A stretch of 64,000 nucleotides of DNA from assembly GCF_900101955.1 (NCBI RefSeq), contig NZ_FNAQ01000010.1, positions 1-64,000 of the forward strand. Direction: 5' to 3'. The notes under the pieces are model-generated. The model did no database searches. It saw nothing but the letters and a program-made list of their open reading frames with translations, and had not been told where the DNA came from. How positions within the stretch are numbered: position 1 is the stretch's first letter; every line of letters begins with the position of its first letter. Source of the stretch: Desulfuromonas thiophila (GTDB taxonomy: Bacteria > Desulfobacterota > Desulfuromonadia > Desulfuromonadales > Desulfuromonadaceae). The position numbers and the translations under genes were made by a program. This document shows positions 9,911 through 21,655 of this stretch, one piece after another.

Positions 9911-10502
9911 TGTCGCTTGCCCGTATCAACAAGATATGTCGGCCCGTCGTGCTGGGTTCGGCTGCCCTGATCGTCGCTGCTGGTGTCAGCTATGCTTCCG
10001 GTGATGCACATCATGCGGATAGTGGTGTGTTGCTGAAGGACTTTCTTTACCGTGTCTTCAATTTCAGTATAACCGTTGGTGTACTGGTCTATTTTGTGGC
10101 CCGGCCCCTGAAGAAGGCGCTGAGCGGCCGTCGTGAAGGCATTGAAAAAGCTTTGCGCGAGGCTCAGGAAACTGCCGCTGCCGCCGAAGCCAAATTTGCC
10201 GAATACGATGCCAAGCTCAGTCGTGCCGCAGAAGAGATTGTGACGCTTAAGGCAACACTGCAGGCGGAAGCCGTGGCCGAGAAGGAGCGTCTGGTGGCCC
10301 AGGCCAGGGCAGCAGCCGACCAGATTCGTCAGGAGGCGGGTAAGACCGCCGAAAGCGAAGTGGCACGGGCACGACTGCTGCTGCAGCAGGAAGCTGCTGG
10401 CCTGGCTGTGGAACTGGCAACGGATCTGCTGAAGAAAAACTTCACCCGGGAGGATCAGGCCCGCCTGGTCGAGGAATACAAGATTAAAGTGGGAGAATTG
10501 CA

Positions 10503-10506
<4 letters not shown>
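9907..10506 (+). CDS. atpF: ATP synthase F0 subunit b
   Basis: 199 residues. Two hydrophobic segments: a leader-like helix at about 14-30 (VVLGSAALIVAAGVSYASG) and the membrane helix at about 45-64, followed by the stalk helix with RPLKKALSGRREGIEKAL. The extra N-terminal segment may be a cleavable signal sequence, as proposed for some deltaproteobacterial b subunits. It pairs with the b' subunit before it and overlaps atpH by four bases. Confidence 0.93.
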
Positions 10507-12562
<2,056 letters not shown>

Positions 12563-12586
12563 CAGCTTTAATCCGAGGGTGCTCTG

Positions 12587-13453
12587 ATGGCAAATCTGAA
12601 GGATATCAAGAAGCGGATCGGCACGGTTAAAAACACGCAGCAGATTACCAAGGCTATGAAAATGGTGTCTGCCGCGAAGCTGCGTCGTGCCCAGGACGCT
12701 GTTGTCGCTGCCCGGCCCTATGCCGACAAGATGGCCGAAGTTCTGGCCAGCATGGCCTCGCGCGAACTCGAACAGAGTCATCCGTTGCTCGAACAACGTG
12801 AAAAAAAGCGTGCTCTGGTTCTGGTGGTTACAGCAGACCGCGGTCTGTGCGGTGGTTTCAACAGCAATATCGCCAAGGCTGCCGAGGCTTTTGCCCGTGC
12901 TAACGAGGTGGATTTTGAGGAAATCGCTCTGCGTATAGTCGGCCGCAAGGGCAATGAGATGCTCAAACGCCGCGCCGGTCTGGTGATTGACAAGGTCTAT
13001 GAAAACATCACCGGGCACATAAGCTATGCCACTGCGGCGTTGCTGGGTCAGGAAATCGTGTCGGACTACGAAGCCGCCCTGTACGACTCGGTGTACGTTT
13101 TATATAACCGGTTTAACAGTGCGATCAGCCAGGAAGTCACGTTGACCCAATTGTTGCCGATCCAGCCGGAACCTGTGGTGGAAGACACCTACATGGCCGA
13201 TTACATCTACGAGCCAGGTTGCGCTGAGGTGCTGTCGTCGATTCTGCCGAAATATGTCGAGGTGCAGATCTTTCGCTCGCTGCTCGAATCGGTGGCGTCG
13301 GAGCATGGTGCCCGCATGAGCAGCATGGACAATGCCAGCAAGAACGCGGCGGAGATGATCAATAAGCTGACCCTGCAGTACAACCGGGCTCGTCAGGCAG
13401 CCATCACCACCGAGCTGATGGAGATCATTTCCGGCGCTGAGTCGATCAAATAA
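12587..13453 (+). CDS. atpG: ATP synthase F1 subunit gamma
   Basis: 288 residues. Central rotor shaft. N-terminal [20 protein letters not shown] and C-terminal [20 protein letters not shown] signatures are both present, as is the conserved [12 protein letters not shown]. It follows atpA after 24 bases with GAGGGTGCTCTG before the ATG. Length and order match the standard F1 operon. Confidence 0.97.
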   Translation: MANLKDIKKRIGTVKNTQQITKAMKMVSAAKLRRAQDAVVAARPYADKMAEVLASMASRELEQSHPLLEQREKKRALVLVVTADRGLCGGFNSNIAKAAEAFARANEVDFEEIALRIVGRKGNEMLKRRAGLVIDKVYENITGHISYATAALLGQEIVSDYEAALYDSVYVLYNRFNSAISQEVTLTQLLPIQPEPVVEDTYMADYIYEPGCAEVLSSILPKYVEVQIFRSLLESVASEHGARMSSMDNASKNAAEMINKLTLQYNRARQAAITTELMEIISGAESIK

Positions 13454-13500
13454 CGTCTACCCGTCTTCGCTCCACCCCGTGGGTGCCAAAGGAGTTTTAG

Positions 13501-14913
<1,413 letters not shown>

Positions 14914-14969
14914 TCGTGTGCGTACAGGGACGGCACCTTGCCCTCCTGCTAAGATAAAGGAAATCGCTC

Positions 14970-15383
14970 ATGGCTGAAAAAATGAAACTGGAAATGGTGA
15001 CGCCCTATAAAAAGGTGCTGTCAGAGGAGGTTGACGAGATCATCGCGCCTGGCATTGTGGGCGAGTTGGGTCTACTTCCTGGCCATACCCCTCTGCTGAC
15101 GACCCTGAAGATAGGTGAGCTGACCTATCGCAAAAATGGTGCTGCCTTTCATGTGGCGGTCAATTGGGGCTATCTTGAAGTTGAGGACGATACGGTCACG
15201 GTTTTGGCCGAAACGGCCGAGCCGGCCGACGAGATTGACCTGGCACGGGCTCAGGCCGCACTGGGACGGGCAGAAATCGCCCTGAAGACCCTGACGCCGG
15301 AAGACAAGAACTACCGGATCATGGAGGCCGCGCTGGAACGGGCTCTGATTCGTATCCAGGTGGCGGGCAAGAAGGTGCGCTAG
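14970..15383 (+). CDS. atpC: ATP synthase F1 subunit epsilon
   Basis: 137 residues: the N-terminal beta-sandwich (ETVTP-type start, PGIVGELGLLPGHTPLLTTL) and the C-terminal helical hairpin that can block rotation. It is the last gene of the atpX-F-H-A-G-D-C run and is followed by a strong terminator at 15415. Confidence 0.95.
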   Translation: MAEKMKLEMVTPYKKVLSEEVDEIIAPGIVGELGLLPGHTPLLTTLKIGELTYRKNGAAFHVAVNWGYLEVEDDTVTVLAETAEPADEIDLARAQAALGRAEIALKTLTPEDKNYRIMEAALERALIRIQVAGKKVR

Positions 15384-15414
15384 TCCGACCTTCTGCTATC
15401 AGCGCGTGGCATGC

Positions 15415-15453
15415 AAGACGGCATTTCCTGAACAGGGAGTGCCGTCTTTTTTC
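15415..15453 (+). terminator. Terminator of the F1 atp operon
   Basis: Stem AAGACGGCA with TGCCGTCTT around a loop of about 15 bases, followed by a run of T (TTTTTT). It lies 32 bases after atpC and ends the operon before the divergent regulation of the next gene. Confidence 0.9.
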
Positions 15454-15504
15454 TTGGCAGGTTGTATCGGGCAGAAGCGGTTCGGGTAGCGTTGCAAATA
15501 GAAC

Positions 15505-15532
15505 TTGCCTTTACGGATGTATACTGTATACA
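15505..15532 (+). promoter_or_regulatory. Promoter with overlapping palindromic operator
   Basis: TGTATACTGTATACA (15518-15532) has two GTATAC arms around a single central T. It overlaps a possible -10 (TATACA at 15527) spaced 16 bases from TTGCCT at 15505. A palindrome over the -10 just upstream of a GntR/FCD gene is the usual arrangement for autorepression. A close relative of the same sequence lies at 41072-41086. Confidence 0.65.
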
Positions 15533-15598
15533 CTAAAAACCGTTACCGGAACGATCAATACAGTTTCGCCTGCTGCAGGCGGAAGGAAACAGTTCTTC

Positions 15599-16261
15599 AT
15601 GAAGAATAAGTCTATCGAACGTCATCAGACGCTGCGCGAGAAAATTCTCGAAAGTATCCGTGATGCTATTTTGCGGGGTAGCCTGCGGGCTGGCGAGCGG
15701 GTATCCGAGCCTGAACTGGCGGAACGCTATGGTATCAGTCGCACTCCGATCCGGGAGGCCTTTCGTCAGCTGGAATCGGAAGGCTATCTGACCGTGGTGC
15801 CGCGCAAAGGCGCGGTCGTGACGGCGCTGTCCGAACGGGATGTTGAGGAGTTTTATTCAATCAAAAGTATTCTTGAGGGTTATGCTGCTAATCTGGCAGC
15901 GCAGCGCCTGAGCGACAAGGATATTGAAAAACTTGAAGCGATCAACAACCGGTTGGCCAAGCTGGCTTCTGCTGGGGATGTGAAAACCTTTTTTCGCGTT
16001 CACAATGAGTTTCATGAACACTTTATCCGAGCGTCTGGCAACTCCCGCCTGCTGGAGTTGATCCAGCAGTTGCTCAAGAAGTTTGACCGCCTGCGCATTG
16101 CCTCTTTATCGCTGCCCGGCCGCATGGAGATTTCGGTGCAGGAGCATCGCAAGATCATTGATGCCTTTCGTCAGCGCGACAGCGAAACAGCTGATCTTCT
16201 CGTTCGCAAGAACGCGGCCTATGGTGGTCAGGTGTTGATCCAGAGTATGAATAATGATTAG
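15599..16261 (+). CDS. GntR-family transcriptional regulator, FCD domain
   Basis: 220 residues. The winged helix-turn-helix spans about 10-75 (GERVSEPELAERYGISRTPI, then REAFRQLESEGYLTVVPRKG), typical of the FadR/FCD branch. The all-helical FCD effector domain follows (about 85-210) with the metal-ligand type residues in NEFHEHFIRASGN and EHRKIIDAF. FCD proteins usually bind carboxylates through a metal. It stands alone after the atp operon with a palindrome over its own promoter. The effector cannot be read from the sequence. Confidence 0.9.
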   Translation: MKNKSIERHQTLREKILESIRDAILRGSLRAGERVSEPELAERYGISRTPIREAFRQLESEGYLTVVPRKGAVVTALSERDVEEFYSIKSILEGYAANLAAQRLSDKDIEKLEAINNRLAKLASAGDVKTFFRVHNEFHEHFIRASGNSRLLELIQQLLKKFDRLRIASLSLPGRMEISVQEHRKIIDAFRQRDSETADLLVRKNAAYGGQVLIQSMNND

Positions 16262-16352
16262 CATCGTATAGCGCCTGTCCACCAGGAGGGGTGCAGCCAA
16301 GGTGCGACAGGTTGGCACAGCGCGCAGACCGGATCAACATGTAATCTTCAGG

Positions 16353-16388
16353 AACGTCACCGGCACAGAGCCTTAGGTGGCGTTTTTT
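16353..16388 (+). terminator. Terminator after the GntR gene
   Basis: Stem AACGTCACC with GGTGGCGTT (one G-U pair) around a 14-base loop, followed by TTTTTT. It lies about 90 bases after the GntR stop and before the convergent ABC-2 permease gene. Confidence 0.75.
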
Positions 16389-16447
16389 CGTTGGGAGCGA
16401 TGGGGAGCAATTCAGTGCCGAAAGCTGGCGGTTGCTGACAAAGGAAT

Positions 16448-17215
16448 TCAGGGGCGAAAGCGGGGACAGTGCTCGATCAGATAGACAGCGACGCCAAAGA
16501 GGACGAGTGCGCCGGCGAGGCTCAGGCCGAAGGAAAGGGCAAGTTCCAGTTCACCAAAGCCGAGCAGGGCGTGACGGAAACCGTCGAGCAGATAGAGCAG
16601 TGGATTGCACAGGGACAGTTTCTGCCACAGCGGCGGCAGAATCGAGACGGGATAGAAGACGCCACCCAGAAAGATCAGCGGCAGCAGCACAAAATTGATA
16701 TACATGGACAGACCATCAAAACTGTTGGCAAACAGTCCGGCGATCAGTCCCAGCAGGGCGAACAGGAAGCTGGCCAGTAGTGCCATCAGGGCGGCCAGAA
16801 AGGGATGGCTCCAGGGTAGCGGGGTGAAAATGCGGGCGATTAGGCCAACGGCTGTGCCCACCAGCATGCCCCGCAGCATGGCTGCCAGACAATAGGCCGC
16901 AACGATTTGGCAGGCAGATAATGGCAGAACGAGCAGGTCGGCGATGCTGCCGAGATGGCGTGACATGAACAGCGATGAGGAGGTGTTGGAAAAAGCGTTG
17001 TTGATAATGCCCATCAGGATCAGTCCGGGAGTAACAAACTGGACATAGCTGAAACCATCGACAACGCTGATGCGCTGGCCCAGGGTGGCGCCGAAGACAA
17101 ACAGATAAAGCACCGCGATCATCACCGGGGTCAGCAGGGTCTGACTGTAAACCCGGGTAAAACGGCGAATTTCCTTAAGCAATAGGGTTGTAAAGCAGCG
17201 CCGGCTATTGAACAT
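16448..17215 (-). CDS. ABC-2 type exporter permease
   Basis: 255 residues with six hydrophobic segments. N-terminal LLLKEIRRFTRVYSQTLLTP is the usual start of the YadH/DrrB-type ABC-2 permease, followed by FVTPGLILMGIINNAFSN and PLIFLGGVFYPVSILP near the last helices. It forms a transporter with the ATPase encoded just upstream, whose end it overlaps by 11 bases. The substrate is unknown; relatives export lipids, polysaccharides or drugs. Confidence 0.88.
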   Translation of the reverse strand: MFNSRRCFTTLLLKEIRRFTRVYSQTLLTPVMIAVLYLFVFGATLGQRISVVDGFSYVQFVTPGLILMGIINNAFSNTSSSLFMSRHLGSIADLLVLPLSACQIVAAYCLAAMLRGMLVGTAVGLIARIFTPLPWSHPFLAALMALLASFLFALLGLIAGLFANSFDGLSMYINFVLLPLIFLGGVFYPVSILPPLWQKLSLCNPLLYLLDGFRHALLGFGELELALSFGLSLAGALVLFGVAVYLIEHCPRFRP

Positions 17216-18161
17216 GGAGCACTCCGGTGGTTTTGGCGCTGGCTACATCGCGGGTCAGGTGCAGGAACACGTCTTCGAGACTCGGACCGCTGGTATCAAA
17301 ATCGCTGATATCCAGGCCAAGCTGCTGCAGCTGTGTCAGCAGCAGACAGACGGAGGTCTCGGCCGGCAGGCGCAATTGCAGCGCACGGCCGCCAGAACTC
17401 AGCTGAGGTTGCCAGGGCATCAGTGCCGACGGTATCGCCCGCAGCGGGCGAGACAGCCTGACGTGCAGCTGGCGCTGCTGGATCTGCTGTTTGAGCCGCT
17501 CTGTGGCATCAAGCGCTACCAGTCGACCCTGCTTGAGGATGGCGACGCGCTGACACATCTGTTCGGCTTCCTCCAGGTAGTGGGTTGTCAGCAGAACCGT
17601 GGTGCCGGACCGGTTGACATCGCGGATGAACTGCCACAGGCTGTGACGCAATTCCAGATCCACACCCGCGGAGGGTTCATCAAGGATCAACAGGGCAGGC
17701 TTGTGAATCAGGGCTTTGGCTAGCATGAAACGGCGCTTGGTGCCACCGGAGAGATGATTAACCGGTTTGTGCAGATAGGGAGTAAGGGCCAGGCGTTCAA
17801 CAATGTGGGCGTACCAGTGCGGGTCGAGCTGGGTACCATAGAAACCGGGCTGCAACTGCAGGGCCTGATGGATGGTGAAAAAGGGGTCGGCGATGAGTTC
17901 CTGATGCATGACGCCGAGCTGGCAGCGGGCTGCCCGGCTGCGACTGGCACTGCGGAGTACTGGCTGACCGAAGACATGGATGGCACCGGAACCAATGCGG
18001 CAGCCACCAGCGATCATGTTGATGGTGGTACTTTTGCCGGCGCCGTTGGGACCGAGCAGACCGAAGATTTCGCCGGCCTCCACGCGGAAACTCAGATGAT
18101 CCACCACCAGCTGGGAGCCGAAGTGTTTGCACAGGTCAACTATGTCCAACGCCACTGTCAT
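17205..18161 (-). CDS. ABC-2 type exporter ATPase
   Basis: 318 residues from the ATG at 18161; a second ATG 18 bases upstream is possible. Walker A GLLGPNGAGKSTT is at about 39-51, the signature LSGGTKRRFMLAKAL, and Walker B LLILDEPSAGVD. The C-terminal extension after about residue 220 resembles the YadG/CcmA group. It powers the permease encoded downstream. Its start faces queC across a short divergent spacer. Confidence 0.9.
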   Translation of the reverse strand: MTVALDIVDLCKHFGSQLVVDHLSFRVEAGEIFGLLGPNGAGKSTTINMIAGGCRIGSGAIHVFGQPVLRSASRSRAARCQLGVMHQELIADPFFTIHQALQLQPGFYGTQLDPHWYAHIVERLALTPYLHKPVNHLSGGTKRRFMLAKALIHKPALLILDEPSAGVDLELRHSLWQFIRDVNRSGTTVLLTTHYLEEAEQMCQRVAILKQGRLVALDATERLKQQIQQRQLHVRLSRPLRAIPSALMPWQPQLSSGGRALQLRLPAETSVCLLLTQLQQLGLDISDFDTSGPSLEDVFLHLTRDVASAKTTGVLHVQ

Positions 18162-18290
18162 GGCGGCACTATAACGCAAAAAAGGGATGGGAGATAACCT
18201 TTCTTTTCCGCGGGGTTTTGTGTAGAGTGTGCGCCGCCGCGGGGCCGGCTCTCGCCACCCTGACCGACACAGCCGAATGGGACGATAACG

Positions 18291-18974
18291 ATGAAAAAAG
18301 CAGTGGTTCTCTACAGTGGCGGCCTGGATTCAACAACCTGTGTCGCCCTGGCACAGGCAGCGGGTTGCCGGGTTCATGCCCTGAGTTTTGCTTATGGGCA
18401 GCGCCATCAGATCGAGTTGGAGCAGGCTCGCCGGTTTGCCGGCCGTCTGGGCATCAGCGAGCACCGGATAGTCAGTATCGATCTGCGTCAGTTTGGCGGC
18501 AGTGCCCTGACCGCCGATCTGGAGGTGCCCAAGGACTGCTGCGATGAGCCTGGTATTCCGGTTACCTATGTGCCCGCCCGTAACACCATCTTTTTGTCCT
18601 ACGCCCTGGCCTGGGCCGAGGTGCTCGGTTGTTTCGATATCTATATCGGGGTCAATGCCCTCGACTACTCCGGTTATCCCGACTGCCGGCCCGAGTTTAT
18701 TGCCGCCTTTGAACAGATGGCCAATCTGGCGACCCGTGCCGCGGTGGAAGGACAGGGCCATTTCCGCATTCACGCGCCACTGTTGCAGCTGACCAAGCGC
18801 GAAATTATCGAAACCGGTCTGCGGCTGGGGGTAGACTACAGCCTGACCCATTCCTGCTACGATCCGGATGCCAGCGGTGCCGCCTGTGGCCGCTGCGATT
18901 CCTGTCTGCTGCGGCTCAAGGGCTTTCGCGAAGCCGGCCTGACCGATCCGGTGCGCTACCAGGCGCGGGGCTAG
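18291..18974 (+). CDS. queC: 7-cyano-7-deazaguanine (preQ0) synthase QueC
   Basis: 227 residues. It converts 7-carboxy-7-deazaguanine to preQ0 in queuosine synthesis, using ATP and ammonia. The N-terminal PP-loop [11 protein letters not shown] is at about residues 7-17, the conserved [16 protein letters not shown] in the middle, and a zinc site from Cys residues in [20 protein letters not shown] near the C-terminus. The gap to folE2 is five bases, so the two form an operon. Confidence 0.96.
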   Translation: MKKAVVLYSGGLDSTTCVALAQAAGCRVHALSFAYGQRHQIELEQARRFAGRLGISEHRIVSIDLRQFGGSALTADLEVPKDCCDEPGIPVTYVPARNTIFLSYALAWAEVLGCFDIYIGVNALDYSGYPDCRPEFIAAFEQMANLATRAAVEGQGHFRIHAPLLQLTKREIIETGLRLGVDYSLTHSCYDPDASGAACGRCDSCLLRLKGFREAGLTDPVRYQARG

Positions 18975-18979
18975 CCGCC

Positions 18980-19759
18980 ATGAAGACCATGCCCGATCTG
19001 CAACAGAGCCGCGATACCCGCCAGATCGCCATTGATCGCGTCGGCATCAAGGATGTCCGTTACCCCATCGTGGTCCTGGACAAGAACCGGTCACGCCAGC
19101 ACACCATTGCCAGCGTCAATATGTATGTCGAGTTGCCCCACCAGTTCAAGGGCACCCATATGAGCCGTTTTGTGGAGATTCTCAACCAGTACCGCGGCGA
19201 GATTACCTTCTACAATATGGATCGGATTCTGGCGGCCATGAAAGAGCGACTCGAATCCGATTGTGCTCATATGGAGCTGAGTTTTCCCTATTTTATCGAG
19301 AAAACAGCACCGGTTTCGGGCGCCCGCAGCCTGATGAGCTACGATTGCCGGTTTATCGGCACCCTGGCCACTGACAAGGATTTTGTCCTGGAGGTCTGTG
19401 TGCCCCTGACTTCTCTGTGTCCCTGCTCACGCGAAATCAGCCGCTATGGCGCCCATAACCAGCGTAGCTATGTACGGGTTGCCATTCGCGCTCATGACAT
19501 GGTCTGGATTGAGGATCTGGTGGCGCTGGTGGAGGAATGCGGCAGTGCGCCGGTCTATGCCCTGCTCAAGCGTGAAGACGAAAAAGCGGTAACCGAGCAG
19601 GCCTACGAGAACCCGCGTTTTGTCGAGGACATCGTGCGCGAGGTGACCCGCCGGCTCAAGGCGGTGGCGGCCATAGACTGGTTCAGTGTGGAGTGTGAAA
19701 ATTTCGAGTCGATTCACGACCATTCAGCGTATGCCACCCTGGAATATCGCCGGGGATAA
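18980..19759 (+). CDS. folE2: GTP cyclohydrolase FolE2 (type IB)
   Basis: 259 residues. It turns GTP into 7,8-dihydroneopterin triphosphate, the shared first step of folate and queuosine synthesis. Start MPDLQQSRDTRQIAIDRVGI and the catalytic Cys region SLCPCSREIS (about 149-158) are FolE2 signatures. A second ATG three codons in is also possible. Pairing with queC suggests this copy feeds queuosine. Confidence 0.95.
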   Translation: MKTMPDLQQSRDTRQIAIDRVGIKDVRYPIVVLDKNRSRQHTIASVNMYVELPHQFKGTHMSRFVEILNQYRGEITFYNMDRILAAMKERLESDCAHMELSFPYFIEKTAPVSGARSLMSYDCRFIGTLATDKDFVLEVCVPLTSLCPCSREISRYGAHNQRSYVRVAIRAHDMVWIEDLVALVEECGSAPVYALLKREDEKAVTEQAYENPRFVEDIVREVTRRLKAVAAIDWFSVECENFESIHDHSAYATLEYRRG

Positions 19760-19834
19760 CTGTGGATAAGTCGGTGGTTTCTACAGAGTTATCCACAGAA
19801 GTGCCACCGCTGGCGCCGCAGCAGTTGTGGATAC
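19751..19834. promoter_or_regulatory. Cluster of DnaA-box sequences
   Basis: Two exact DnaA boxes in inverted order: TGTGGATAA (19761-19769, complement of TTATCCACA) and TTATCCACA (19789-19797). Two weaker ones flank them: CGGGGATAA (19751-19759, two mismatches) and TGTGGATAC (19826-19834, one mismatch). DnaA is known to bind such boxes at origins, at its own promoter and at titration or regulatory sites. The cluster overlaps the end of folE2 and the start of the next gene. Confidence 0.6.
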
Positions 19835-20463
19835 TGGCGAAACAGCCGCTGGCGGGGCAGGTAAAAACCCGCCTGGTTCCGCCGCTGCAATCGCGCCAGG
19901 CGGCGGCTCTGGCGGGGCTGAGTCTCAAGGATAGTCTGACCCTGGCCAGACAACTGCCGGAGGTGCATACCGGTTTGTGTGTGGCGGGAGATCTCGCCTG
20001 GTTTGCCCGCCAGGCTGCTGATCTGCCCTGCCGAGCGCAGGTCGAGGGTGATCTGGGGGCGCGGCTGACGGCGTTGTTCGCGCAGGCTTTTGCCGCTGGC
20101 GCCCGTCGCGTCTGCGCCATCGGCAGCGACAGCCCCGATCTGCCACCTGGTCGTATTGGCGAGGCCTTTGCCGCCCTGGCGGACCACGATGTTGTCATAA
20201 TTCCTGCATCTGATGGCGGTTATGTGCTGATCGGCTGCAGCGGCGCTTATCCGCAGCTGTTTGACGCCATCGCCTGGAGCAGTCCGCTGGTCTGTCGCCA
20301 GAGCTGTGAGCGGGCGGTTGCGGCCGGTCTGCGGTTGCGGCTGCTCCCGCCCTGGCACGATCTGGATACTCCGGCGGATTTGCGACGGCTGGCAATGCAG
20401 CCCGGCCGGTTGCGGAGTCAGCGTTATGCCCGTCGTTGTCTGCGGGCGTTGCCAAAAAGTTGA
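19762..20463 (+). CDS. DUF2064 / TIGR04282-type glycosyltransferase-like protein
   Basis: 233 residues from GTG 19762, or 220 from GTG 19801. The recognisable domain starts with LWILAKQPLAGQVKTRLVPP, and the nucleotide-binding-like IGSDSPDLPPGRI and IPASDGGYVLIG follow, as in GT-A-fold proteins of the CofC/MobA group. Both starts lack a strong ribosome-binding site; the later one would place both exact DnaA boxes outside the gene. Members act in sugar-nucleotide chemistry; the true substrate is not known. Confidence 0.82.
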   Translation: MDKSVVSTELSTEVPPLAPQQLWILAKQPLAGQVKTRLVPPLQSRQAAALAGLSLKDSLTLARQLPEVHTGLCVAGDLAWFARQAADLPCRAQVEGDLGARLTALFAQAFAAGARRVCAIGSDSPDLPPGRIGEAFAALADHDVVIIPASDGGYVLIGCSGAYPQLFDAIAWSSPLVCRQSCERAVAAGLRLRLLPPWHDLDTPADLRRLAMQPGRLRSQRYARRCLRALPKS

Positions 20464-20544
20464 CCTCCCTGTCAAGAACGGCGGGGCCGGATTGGCCGGT
20501 GGCGCCAGCAGGGGGGCGTGTTCTGTAACGAGAAGGAGTGTCAG

Positions 20545-21219
20545 GTGGCGGAATTGATCTGGAACGCCGGACCGGTCGTCAAACTGGTGATGCTGTTACT
20601 GGTTTATCTGTCCGTGGTTTCCTGGGCGATCATATTGTACAAATGGCGGCTGGTGCGGCGGGCCTTGCAGCAGAGCCAGGCGTTTCTCGACTGTTTCTGG
20701 AGCAAGCGGCGCCTTGATCTGGTGGCCCAGCAGCTGGATAGCTTCAGCGATTCACCGCTGACGGCACTGTTCCGGGAAGGTTATCAGGAGCTGGTGCGGG
20801 TGCAGCCCCCACGCAAGGAGGGCGAGGCGCCGACGCTGGTGCTCAGCGACAGTGGCGCCGACAATATCGCCCGTGCCCTGCGGCGCAGCACGACCCAGCA
20901 GACCCAGCAGCTCGAAAAATATCTGACCTTTCTGGCCACTACCGGTTCGACCGCACCCTTTATCGGTCTGTTTGGCACGGTCTGGGGCATCATGGATTCC
21001 TTCCATGGCATCGGTCAGACCGGCAGCGCCTCGCTGGCGGTGGTGGCGCCGGGTATTTCCGAGGCCCTCATCGCCACGGCCATCGGTTTGCTGGCCGCCA
21101 TTCCAGCGGTGGTCGGCTATAACTACTTCCTCAGCAAAATCAACCGCCTGATCGGCCAGATGGATACCTTTAGTCAGGAATTCCTCAATATTGTCCAGCA
21201 TATGGCGCGGAGGGCGTAA
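20545..21219 (+). CDS. tolQ: TolQ / ExbB-type proton channel protein
   Basis: 224 residues from GTG 20545, which has AAGGAG six bases upstream. Three membrane helices: about 10-30, and two near 125-145 and 165-190. The conserved TGSTAPFIGLFGTVWGIMDSF and ISEALIATAIGLLAAIPAVV are the MotA/TolQ/ExbB core that uses the proton gradient. It is coupled to tolR by a one-base overlap. The following tolA and tolB favour TolQ over ExbB. Confidence 0.93.
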   Translation: MAELIWNAGPVVKLVMLLLVYLSVVSWAIILYKWRLVRRALQQSQAFLDCFWSKRRLDLVAQQLDSFSDSPLTALFREGYQELVRVQPPRKEGEAPTLVLSDSGADNIARALRRSTTQQTQQLEKYLTFLATTGSTAPFIGLFGTVWGIMDSFHGIGQTGSASLAVVAPGISEALIATAIGLLAAIPAVVGYNYFLSKINRLIGQMDTFSQEFLNIVQHMARRA

Positions 21220-21635
21220 TGGAACTGGGCCCTGGGCCACGCCGTGGCGCCATGTCGCAGATCAACGTGACGCCCTTTGTCGATGTCATGCTGGTTTTGC
21301 TCATCATCTTCATGGTGACAGCGCCGATGATGGAAAAGGGTGTCGATGTCAATTTGCCGGAAGTCAGTCAGGCGCCTGATCTACAGGCGGCCCAGACCGC
21401 GCTGATGGTCAGTATCGACGCCAAGGGGCAGATCTTTGTCTCCGGCCAGGCGGTCGAGAACCCCCAGCAGCTTGTCGCTGTGCTGCAGCAAATGCGTAAG
21501 GAGGCAACGGATAAGGCCGTCTATCTCGAAGCGGACCGGGAGGTGCGCTATGAGCAGGTGATGCAGGTGATGGCGGCAATTCGCCAGGCGGGTGTCGAGC
21601 GGCTGGGCATGGTGGCTCAGGAAGAACGCCGTTAA
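21219..21635 (+). CDS. tolR: TolR / ExbD-type protein
   Basis: 138 residues. One membrane helix at about 22-40 contains FVDVMLVLLIIFMVTAPMM; its Asp is the proton-carrying residue of TolR/ExbD. The periplasmic domain follows, ending with RQAGVERLGMVAQEER. ATG at 21219 shares its first base with the tolQ stop. Confidence 0.93.
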   Translation: MELGPGPRRGAMSQINVTPFVDVMLVLLIIFMVTAPMMEKGVDVNLPEVSQAPDLQAAQTALMVSIDAKGQIFVSGQAVENPQQLVAVLQQMRKEATDKAVYLEADREVRYEQVMQVMAAIRQAGVERLGMVAQEERR

Positions 21636-21655
21636 CGGCAAAGGCAGAAATTCTC

